From Bordetella parapertussis (GTDB lineage: Bacteria > Pseudomonadota > Gammaproteobacteria > Burkholderiales > Burkholderiaceae_B): a stretch of 9,937 nt of DNA. The stretch lies in the NCBI GenBank assembly GCA_945882005.1, contig CAMCWG010000088.1, positions 1 through 9,937 of the forward strand, read 5' to 3'. The position numbers were made by a program, and so were the translations under genes. Below, in pieces: positions 1 through 5,410 of this stretch. The notes under the pieces were generated by a model. That model ran no database searches. It worked only from the letters and a program-made list of their open reading frames with translations, and was not told the origin of the DNA. The stretch's first letter is position 1. Each line of letters starts with the position of its first letter.

Positions 1-148
1 TCACGCTTTCGTGAAATCATCGGTCACGATGATGTGAAATACCCAGCGTATCTTTGCATTTTCAGACTATCGTTCTTTGCATAGGTGCAACGATTTTTGT
101 TTGTTAACCCCTTCGTTTGACCCAGTTAATCGTACGTAAGGAACTGTC
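1..148. other. Left-edge stretch with hairpins and a possible gene tail
   Basis: There is no complete gene here. A frame is open from base 1 to a TAG at 82-84 and reads SRFREIIGHDDVKYPAYL and onward. It could be the last 27 codons of a gene cut by the window edge, but I do not recognise it. The same DNA is rich in inverted repeats: TCACG-cttt-CGTGA (1-14) and ATCATC-N6-GATGAT (16-33). The 9-mer TCTTTGCAT occurs twice (51-59 and 74-82). The rest is the leader of the small gene starting at 149, and I see no convincing promoter hexamer pair. Confidence 0.25.
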
Positions 149-451
149 ATGCCTTTACCTTGTTTGATAAAGTTTGGTGCGAAACGATGTCAGTGCCTAT
201 GCAAACGCACTAAAAAGCGCTGCAAGAACCCCGCGGCGTTTGGCATGAGGTCTTGTAGGATGCACGGCGCACACCGACTGCATGCCACTTTAAGCGGTGA
301 CAAGCACCCCAACTATCGGCACGGACAAGCTACTCAAGCAACCCGTCAGGCGCATAGAGAAGCGTCCGCTAGATTACGGACAATTGAAACTCTTGGTTAC
401 GCGATTGGTATGTTTACAGGACCTCGGACGGTGGGTAGAAAGCCGAAATAA
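149..451 (+). CDS. Small Cys/His protein of the HGGxSTGP-like, phage-associated type
   Basis: This is a 100-residue basic protein of unknown function. Its first 40 residues follow the pattern of small proteins often found in phages and mobile elements: C14, then C25 in a KRCKNPA context, then C36-R-M-H39-G, probably binding one zinc. The family usually reads C-x-A-x-T-x-x-G-x-x-C-x-x-PA...CRxHGG. The second half has the recurring HPNYRHG motif (about 53-59), then an Ala/Arg/Glu-rich helix and a C-terminal GPRTVGRKPK tail. AAGGAA at 138-143 lies 5 nt before the ATG, which supports the start and suggests a translated gene. It is convergent with the autotransporter, and no phage structural genes are visible beside it. 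The family call is from memory of motifs, with no profile search. Confidence 0.65.
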   Translation: MPLPCLIKFGAKRCQCLCKRTKKRCKNPAAFGMRSCRMHGAHRLHATLSGDKHPNYRHGQATQATRQAHREASARLRTIETLGYAIGMFTGPRTVGRKPK

Positions 452-461
452 TATTGTCGGA

Positions 462-482
462 CAAGGCCCCTCAAGCCTTGAG
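462..482. terminator. Inverted repeat between convergent genes, weak terminator candidate
   Basis: Two overlapping symmetries sit in the 48-nt gap between the convergent genes: CAAGGC-N7-GCCTTG (462-480) and the 13-bp CTCAAG-C-CTTGAG (470-482). Either could form a hairpin on both strands. Neither strand has a following T-run, so intrinsic termination would be weak. Confidence 0.3.
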
Positions 483-499
483 CAAGTAGAACCTTGATA

Positions 500-3013
500 T
501 CAAAACGCCATCCTTAACCCCACACTCCCACCATACAGCGTCTGCCCTGTCCTAGCTTCGGCAGAGACGCCTGCGTAGGCGTAAGCGCTGTCAGCAACTT
601 TGACCGTTCCATACAAGCCAGCTTGCACAAACCCGGCCCCTGCCGTAGGCGTCGTCACGCTGCTTGAGTAACCACCGAGGGTGGTGTTCAGCGTTGGGTT
701 TAATAAGCCCGAAGTATCGGCACCCACTGCAACGTTGGCACGATAGGTGTATTCGTCTTTGAGTGGGTCTTTATTCAACGAGCCAGCTGCCACACCAATC
801 ACGCCTCGCACTGCGCTGCCGCTAAAGCGAGCGATGTTCAGTGCTGCAGCACCACTACCTTCGTCATACGAATTTTGACCGACGTACTCATAACTCAGTC
901 GTGCGTAAGGTGTCACACGCACATCTTCATATACGAAAGCGCGGCTAAGGCCCACGCTTGCTAGCGCATCGTTACCCATCACCGCTTTGTTGCTAAAGCC
1001 GCCTGTGTAGCCCGTTGGGTCGTTGCGCGAGAGATTGGTTGAACTCAAGCCCACGCTTGCCATGCCATCGAGCACATAGTCTTGCAGCACAGACATCTTG
1101 CCATACAGAAACAATGAGCCTTGTTGGATCGTGCTGTTGCCACCATTTGCAGAGACGGTGGTGTTGGATAGCGCGATACCGCCACCAAGTTTTAAGCTCA
1201 ACTCTGCGTTTGAATACGCATCCACACCTGTGACGATTTGGTATAGATTGCTGTTGAAGCCGTTACCCGCGCTGTTGCTCGCGCGCTCAGTGCGTTGATA
1301 CGCGATCTCACCCCACGCTCTGCCATCTGCTACCGCTGCGCTCGTGACGTTCACCCCATTCGGGTTGACCGCTGGATTGGTACTCATGTTCGCAGTCGGC
1401 AGCCCGGAGGGGTTGGCCGCGCTGATACCGCCTGTTAACAGTGAATTGCTGAGAGCAGGATTAAGCTGGCTAGGCGCCAGCGGATAGTCGCCAAGTCGCG
1501 CCAGTACCGATTGCTGCACGCGTTGCGTGGTTTGGGGCAAGGCTGCGGCTGAGGCGGCGTGAACCTCACCAGCGAGCGCCTGTGCAAAGATGGGCAAGCT
1601 TGCTGCGGTTTGACCCGCTACGACGTAGAGTAACGAGTCTTGTGCAGCGGATGACGTGCCAACTTTATTTACGCCCAACAACTGATCCAGCACCCCCGCT
1701 ACAGCTTTGGCGTTGGTGGTGCTTGAGTTCAAGGTCGTGCTGTACGACGTTGGCACCGTGATGAGATCAACGCTATTGCTGCCGTTGGCGTTATAAAACG
1801 CGATCAGTTGCGTGCCACTGCTTAGCTCTGCAGGCTGGGTCAGCGTTGTAAAGCGCCCCGTGATGCCGCCTGCGGCGGTGATCATGCGAAACCTGTCGCC
1901 CAACACTGGCACATAAATGCTGCTGCCATAGCCTGACTCGCTTGCGCTAAACAGGTTCGATAAGCGCGGGGTTAAGGTCGCACCGGCAGTAATTGTCAGT
2001 TGACTACCTACATCAACAAAAGAGTAGTAGCCTGAAGCACCCACAGGCGTTGAGCTGCTTGCTTGAGTCGTACCAGCGATGTCTTGTTGATATGTTGAGC
2101 CAGCATTCAACGTCAAGTTTTTAGTGAAAGACAAGTAGCCCGGTGAGTTGCCCGGCTTAAGCACTCCACTCACAATGCTATTACCTGCAATCGTGCCTGT
2201 GCCCATCAACGTGCCAGCAGAGGCTACGAAGACATCGCCAGTACCCGTGGGTGACGGTCCAGCCAGCGAAAGCGTACCGCCCAATACCGTTGTTCCACCG
2301 CTGTGGGTATTCGCACCTGTCAGAATTGTTGTGCCAGAGCCAATAAAGGTCAACCCGCCCGCGCCAGAAAACACACCAGATAACGTGGCAGAGTCTGAGG
2401 TGGGGTGCCCAATCATGCCGCCTGCGCTTGCGATTGCGATTGAGACGCTTGAGCTATCACCTCTATTTAGTACCAAGGTGCCGCCTGCTAGAACTGGATT
2501 GGCTGTGACGCCGATGGCACTTAAGCCGACGCTGGTGCCTGCCACAATATCCGAGGTGACTGGTGTTGATGGCTCTGTGGTAGGAGCTGACGGAGATGAG
2601 GCTAAGGTAACAATAGCATATGGATACAAGGTGGATGAACTTGCTAAACCATTAATGGTGCCGCCTGAGGATCCATAATAAAACCAGCTATCAACAAAAG
2701 CCGAATTAAATGTTGCATTCGCAAAAAAAGGTCCAAAAATATTGGAAAAAGGCATTCCCAATGAGCTTCCTACCGCTTGAGCAAACGATTTAGCTCTTGA
2801 GGAACTTCCCCACCAAGGTTGCGATTGGATTAATGCTGTAGAAGTATTATATGAAGTAGATGGGACAGTATAAGTAACATCATAACTTTGTCCTCCCACT
2901 GACACCGTGACAGTGGGCGCAGACGCATGTGCTGTAAGAGTAATAGTAGCTACACTGCATGCAGCCGACTGAAGTAACTTTAACCCGAACCTACGCACTT
3001 TAGACCGTTGCAT
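500..3013 (-). CDS. Autotransporter with PATR repeat and C-terminal beta-barrel (type Va secretion)
   Basis: This is an 837-residue self-translocating outer-membrane/surface protein. Counting from the ATG at 3013, residues 1-32 are a signal peptide: basic MQRSKVRR, a hydrophobic stretch, then the AHASA cleavage site. Residues 33-140 form an aromatic module with WWG at 67-69 and SWFYYG near 109-114. A beta-helix strand repeat of the autotransporter-associated type follows at about 217-255 (GGLTFIGSGTTILTG, SGGTTVLGGTLSL), then a second PGNSPG-containing stretch. An Ala-rich helical linker with GEVHAASAAAL is near 482-492. The beta-domain runs from about 565 to 837 and ends GLRMAF, with the terminal Phe typical of BAM substrates. 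The passenger is short and shows no protease or RGD motif that I can see. The frame stays open to a GTG at 3292, but that 93-codon extension is Cys-rich and would bury the signal peptide. A GTG at 3022 with GGAAAG 4 nt before it is an alternative start. The ligand or role is unknown; adhesion would be a guess. Confidence 0.88.
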   Translation of the reverse strand: MQRSKVRRFGLKLLQSAACSVATITLTAHASAPTVTVSVGGQSYDVTYTVPSTSYNTSTALIQSQPWWGSSSRAKSFAQAVGSSLGMPFSNIFGPFFANATFNSAFVDSWFYYGSSGGTINGLASSSTLYPYAIVTLASSPSAPTTEPSTPVTSDIVAGTSVGLSAIGVTANPVLAGGTLVLNRGDSSSVSIAIASAGGMIGHPTSDSATLSGVFSGAGGLTFIGSGTTILTGANTHSGGTTVLGGTLSLAGPSPTGTGDVFVASAGTLMGTGTIAGNSIVSGVLKPGNSPGYLSFTKNLTLNAGSTYQQDIAGTTQASSSTPVGASGYYSFVDVGSQLTITAGATLTPRLSNLFSASESGYGSSIYVPVLGDRFRMITAAGGITGRFTTLTQPAELSSGTQLIAFYNANGSNSVDLITVPTSYSTTLNSSTTNAKAVAGVLDQLLGVNKVGTSSAAQDSLLYVVAGQTAASLPIFAQALAGEVHAASAAALPQTTQRVQQSVLARLGDYPLAPSQLNPALSNSLLTGGISAANPSGLPTANMSTNPAVNPNGVNVTSAAVADGRAWGEIAYQRTERASNSAGNGFNSNLYQIVTGVDAYSNAELSLKLGGGIALSNTTVSANGGNSTIQQGSLFLYGKMSVLQDYVLDGMASVGLSSTNLSRNDPTGYTGGFSNKAVMGNDALASVGLSRAFVYEDVRVTPYARLSYEYVGQNSYDEGSGAAALNIARFSGSAVRGVIGVAAGSLNKDPLKDEYTYRANVAVGADTSGLLNPTLNTTLGGYSSSVTTPTAGAGFVQAGLYGTVKVADSAYAYAGVSAEARTGQTLYGGSVGLRMAF

Positions 3014-3413
3014 CTGGCCCACGTTGCTTTCCAAAAATTTTTGCTGCCGGGAAGGCACGGCCGCAGCTCGGTGGGTGCGGTGCATCAGGGGTAACAGGTA
3101 ATCAGCGGATAGCGATAAGCACGTACCGCTTCGCGGTTGGCGGTTTTGCGTTTGCTTGAGCAGCCAGCGAAGACAACTCAGACTCGATTGAGAGAGAGTC
3201 GCAATATTAAGGCAGGAAATCATGATTAGCTGAGCCCAGTATTGGCATTTGCACTCTAGCGATTCCAGTTGGTCGCAAAGCGTACAAAGCACTGATGAAA
3301 CTACCGGCTCGAAGGGTTAGCGCGCAACCAGCTCGAGGGCAAGTATATAAAATAAACTTGGTTCTATTTATTCGTGCAAAAGTGTGCCGATGAGCGCAAC
3401 ATAGATCGTATCC
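3014..3413. other. Upstream region of the autotransporter, no gene seen
   Basis: About 400 nt precede the autotransporter start. The minus frame stays open to 3292 without resembling a protein. ACCGC-ttc-GCGGT (3125-3137) could form a small hairpin. I found no clear sigma-70 promoter for the autotransporter. The stretch at 3340-3375 is A+T-rich. I do not recognise an insertion-sequence end. Confidence 0.3.
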
Positions 3414-3427
3414 TTGACTGAGATCAA
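3414..3427. promoter_or_regulatory. FNR/Anr-like operator
   Basis: The sequence TTGACTGAGATCAA matches the TTGAT-N4-ATCAA consensus of FNR-family regulators at 9 of 10 fixed positions. It lies 400 nt upstream of the autotransporter ATG and also overlaps the -35 of a plus-strand promoter candidate. Its symmetry gives no direction. On the minus strand the best -10 near the class II distance is poor (CACACT at 3386-3381). Overlap with the -35 would suggest repression on the plus strand. A match of this quality can occur by chance. Confidence 0.4.
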
Positions 3428-3441
3428 GTGCAACTTAATTT
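3414..3441 (+). promoter_or_regulatory. Sigma-70-like promoter candidate
   Basis: TTGACT (3414-3419), a 16-nt spacer and TAATTT (3436-3441) form a moderate promoter-like pair. Initiation would fall near 3448. No open reading frame with a ribosome site follows. The next notable element is a terminator-like hairpin at 3542-3560, so the product would be a non-coding RNA of roughly 110 nt, if real. Confidence 0.3.
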
Positions 3442-3541
3442 CGATCGGGTGCGCAAAAAAGGATGTAACAGAAGCGGGATGACGCCTAAGTTAAGTTTTC
3501 AATTAAGCGCCGCCAACTCGGTTAGCCAATTTGATACTGGC

Positions 3542-3560
3542 CACCTTCGGGTGACTTTTT
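3542..3560 (+). terminator. UUCG-tetraloop hairpin with T-run
   Basis: CACC-TTCG-GGTG (3542-3553) is followed by AC and five T residues (3556-3560). The C(UUCG)G tetraloop is unusually stable and common in bacterial terminators, but the 4-bp stem is short. No plus-strand gene precedes it in the window; the only candidate upstream signal is the promoter-like pair at 3414-3441. Confidence 0.45.
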
Positions 3561-3728
3561 AACGCGCGCATCCGAGCTAAACAGCTCAAGCAGCGTGCAA
3601 TAAAATAAAAATCAAAATAAAAAAATCGCCGGTACTTAAAAAAATGACGGGGGATGTTTTCAAAAACGTGGTCCTCGTTCGTTCAGAACAAGGTGTAAAG
3701 GTAGCCGGATGGGACCCAAATGAGTTTT

Positions 3729-3750
3729 GGGGGGTGGGGGTACGGTGGGG
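3729..3750 (+). repeat. G-rich tract
   Basis: Runs of 6, 5 and 4 G residues occur within 22 nt, with a GG pair at 3744-3745 and another GG shortly after 3750. This permits a two-tier G-quadruplex, or a three-tier one only if a shorter run contributes. It also contains TGGGGGTAC, which recalls the G-rich direct repeats near some P4-type integrases. Confidence 0.4.
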
Positions 3751-3847
3751 TGTCGGTTGGCTAAAATCGACAAGGGGCGGGTGTCACCGGGATCAAACAA
3801 ATGTGGCTAAGTGCGACCAGTCCGTGTACTGCAAGCAACCAGTAATC

Positions 3848-3861
3848 GTGGTGAACACCAC
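3848..3861. repeat. Perfect 6-bp inverted repeat with 2-nt centre
   Basis: GTGGTG-AA-CACCAC is fully symmetric on both arms. It is followed at once by CTTGA-N7-TCAAG (3861-3877). Two palindromes back to back about 80-100 nt from the tRNA end could be binding sites for a regulator or an excision factor. No partner gene is visible. Confidence 0.4.
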
Positions 3862-3884
3862 TTGACTTGAAATCAAGCGCATAT

Positions 3885-3907
3885 TTTTGGGTATGCTTTT
3901 GGGTATG
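3885..3907 (+). repeat. Tandem TTTTGGGTATG repeats beside tRNA-Ser
   Basis: Two exact 11-bp copies of TTTTGGGTATG (3885-3895 and 3897-3907) occur with a 12-bp period, 44 nt beyond the 3' end of the tRNA and just past its terminator. GGGTA-type tandem repeats like this are commonly seen next to tyrosine integrases that target tRNA genes, where they may act as arm-type binding sites. No integrase is left in the window, so I infer a residual site. That link rests on remembered resemblance. Confidence 0.5.
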
Positions 3908-3908
3908 T

Positions 3909-3935
3909 ATAAATAAAAAGCGCCCCGAGAGGCGC
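3909..3935 (-). terminator. Intrinsic terminator after tRNA-Ser
   Basis: On the minus strand GCGCC pairs with GGCGC (plus coordinates 3935-3920), with a possible U-G sixth pair and a CUCG loop, followed by TTTTTATTTAT. It starts 16 nt after the tRNA CCA end. It is well placed to end the tRNA transcript and, by readthrough, the whole lysC-side operon. Confidence 0.82.
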
Positions 3936-3951
3936 ATCTTTACTATACGTC

Positions 3952-4045
3952 TGGCGGAGGCGCAGGGATTCGAACCCTGGATGCAAGTTTTAGCTCACAT
4001 ACTCCCTTAGCAGGGGAGCCCCTTCAGCCGCTCGGGCACGCCTCC
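3952..4045 (-). tRNA. serV: tRNA-Ser (anticodon GCU)
   Basis: This is a 94-nt serine tRNA including an encoded CCA. It decodes AGC and AGU. The acceptor arm GGAGGCG pairs with CGCCTCC, followed by discriminator G and CCA. The anticodon loop reads CTGCTAA with stem CTCCC/GGGAG. The T-arm contains GGTTCGAATCC, and the long variable arm typical of class II tRNA-Ser is present. It lies 52 nt downstream of lysC on the same strand. A CTAGC-atg-GCTAG repeat (4062-4074) sits in the gap and could aid processing. The symbol is the E. coli name for this isoacceptor. The tRNA 3' end is a common integration target, which matters here because of the flanking GGGTATG repeats. Confidence 0.96.
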
Positions 4046-4097
4046 AAACCAAGGCAAGATTCTAGCATGGCTAGCCCCTGCCCTGATAAACAACAGA

Positions 4098-5363
4098 TTA
4101 AGCCTTTGCCGCCGGCGCCGTCTCGAGCCCAAAAGCCTTGTGCAGGGCGCGAACCGCGAGTTCCATGTACTTGTCACTGATCACAACCGAGGTCTTGATT
4201 TCGCTCGTGCTGATCATATGAATATTGATGTTTTCCTGCGCCAGTGTCTTGAACATCAAGCTCGCCACACCTGCGTGCGAACGCATGCCGATCCCCACAA
4301 TCGAAACCTTAGCGACCTTGTCATCCGACAAGACTTCGCGCGGTTTAACTTCAGGTGCGATCTTGTCCTTGATAACTGCCAGCGTACGTGCAAATTCATT
4401 ACGATGGACCGTAAACGAGAAGTCGGTCGAGCCATCCACAGACTGGTTCTGCACGATCATGTCGACATCGATATTGGCATCTGCCACTTGTCCCAAGATT
4501 GCAAAGGCAACGCCTGGCTTGTCGGGCACACCAAGCAGGGTCACTTTGGCTTCATCGCGGCTAAAGGCTATGCCTGAAACAACGGCTGCTTCCATTTTTT
4601 CATCTTCCTCAAAGGTAATCAGGGTGCCAGAACGCATTTCTTCGTCCAGCGGAATATCTGGGTCGGTCAATGACGACAGCACCCGGGTGGGCACACGATA
4701 TTTACCGGCAAACTCGACAGAGCGAATCTGCAAAACTTTGGAGCCAAGCGAGGCCATCTCAAGCATTTCTTCAAAAGAAATCACGCTCAAGCGTCGCGCA
4801 TCAGGCTCAACACGCGGATCCGTCGTGTAGACACCATCAACGTCGGTGTAAATCAAACACTCATCTGCTTTCAGAGCGGCCGCCACGGCTACAGCCGATG
4901 TGTCAGAGCCACCACGACCGAGCGTGGTGATGTGCCCGTCGTCATCGACACCTTGAAAGCCCGTCACAACAACGACACGGCCGGCATCAAGATCTGCACG
5001 GATACGCGCATCGTCAATGGAAGTAATACGTGCCTTTGTGAAGGCTGAATCAGTGCGTACCGGCACCTGCCATCCTGCATAGCTTCGGGCTTTCAAACCA
5101 GCGGCTTGCAAGGCAATAGCCAGAAGTCCGCTTGACGCCTGTTCGCCGGTCGCTGCGATCATGTCCAACTCGCGACCGTCGGCTGTTTCAGAAAGCTCTT
5201 TGGCTAAGCCTAAAAGTCGGTTGGTCTCGCCAGACATTGCTGACGGCACCACCACGATCTGGTGACCTGCTGCGTGCCATTTAGCGACCCGACGCGCACC
5301 GTTTTTGATGCGTTCGACCGAACCCATCGACGTGCCGCCGTACTTATGAACAATGAGTGCCAT
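4098..5363 (-). CDS. lysC: Aspartate kinase
   Basis: This is a cytoplasmic enzyme that phosphorylates L-aspartate with ATP to 4-phospho-L-aspartate. That is the committed step toward lysine (and diaminopimelate for the cell wall), threonine, methionine and isoleucine. At 421 residues it has the usual length. KYGGTSMG (7-14) forms the amino-acid kinase nucleotide site, GEQ (73-75) and GRGGSDTSA (149-157) are typical active-site segments, and YTDVDGVYTTDPR follows at 172-184. Two ACT domains (about 265-340 and 350-415) suggest allosteric feedback by lysine and/or threonine. The start at 5363 gives the canonical MALIVHKYGG; the frame extends 12 codons upstream, but those residues are not family-like. 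No clear Shine-Dalgarno is visible. It follows tilS by 47 nt and precedes tRNA-Ser. Confidence 0.96.
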   Translation of the reverse strand: MALIVHKYGGTSMGSVERIKNGARRVAKWHAAGHQIVVVPSAMSGETNRLLGLAKELSETADGRELDMIAATGEQASSGLLAIALQAAGLKARSYAGWQVPVRTDSAFTKARITSIDDARIRADLDAGRVVVVTGFQGVDDDGHITTLGRGGSDTSAVAVAAALKADECLIYTDVDGVYTTDPRVEPDARRLSVISFEEMLEMASLGSKVLQIRSVEFAGKYRVPTRVLSSLTDPDIPLDEEMRSGTLITFEEDEKMEAAVVSGIAFSRDEAKVTLLGVPDKPGVAFAILGQVADANIDVDMIVQNQSVDGSTDFSFTVHRNEFARTLAVIKDKIAPEVKPREVLSDDKVAKVSIVGIGMRSHAGVASLMFKTLAQENINIHMISTSEIKTSVVISDKYMELAVRALHKAFGLETAPAAKA

Positions 5364-5375
5364 GATATTTTGAGC

Positions 5376-5392
5376 AAAAATGCCGTGAGGCA
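5376..5392 (-). promoter_or_regulatory. Terminator-like hairpin in the lysC leader
   Basis: On the minus strand TGCC-TCAC-GGCA is followed directly by TTTTT, ending 12 nt before the lysC ATG. The 4-bp stem is weak. It could reduce readthrough from tilS into lysC or cover the lysC ribosome-loading region. The 47-nt gap is far too short for a lysine riboswitch. The functional reading is inference. Confidence 0.3.
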
Positions 5393-5410
5393 GGAGCAAA
5401 GTCCACTATT

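Larger units (their letters stand above)
3561..3880. other. Gene-poor stretch with A-tracts, G-tract and inverted repeats
   Basis: I see no credible gene. A frame at 3644-3865 (73 codons) has no ribosome site, no recognisable domain, and runs through a low-complexity G-tract. Elements present are a GAGCT-aaac-AGCTC hairpin (3574-3587), clustered A-tracts (3602-3644), a G-rich tract (3729-3750) and a perfect GTGGTG-aa-CACCAC repeat (3848-3861). The mix of A-tracts and simple G-runs is unlike the core operon and suits a mobile-element junction. Confidence 0.4.

Noticed and set aside
2148..2678. Plus-strand 176-codon frame opposite the autotransporter
   Set aside because: It is an antisense shadow of the Gly/Ser/Thr-rich passenger, giving a Pro/Val-rich product. 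It has no ribosome site.
3014..3292. 93-codon N-terminal extension of the autotransporter frame, starting at GTG 3292
   Set aside because: It is Cys-rich and unlike a leader, and it would place a well-formed signal peptide in the middle of the protein. It is most likely open by chance.
3014..3292. Insertion-sequence remnant upstream of the autotransporter
   Set aside because: The G+C-rich stretch around 3050-3180 looked transposase-like at first, but no frame gives a recognisable motif and no terminal inverted repeats were found.
3644..3865. Plus-strand 73-codon frame
   Set aside because: There is no ribosome site, the start falls in an A-run, the middle is a G-rich low-complexity tract, and no domain is recognisable.
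3862..3877. Second FNR-like site, TTGACTTGAAATCAA
   Set aside because: The half-sites TTGAC and ATCAA are separated by 5 nt rather than 4, which breaks the FNR spacing.
3952..4045. Duplicated tRNA 3' end as a second attachment site within the window
   Set aside because: I looked for GGTTCGAATCC and the CGCCTCC end elsewhere in 1-3900 and saw no copy. Any second site would lie outside the window.
4225..4830. Plus-strand 201-codon frame opposite lysC
   Set aside because: It lies wholly within a conserved gene on the other strand, has Ser/Thr-rich shadow composition, and shows no independent signal.
5364..5410. Lysine riboswitch before lysC
   Set aside because: The gap to tilS is only 47 nt, too short for the lysine aptamer. 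Only a 4-bp hairpin is present.
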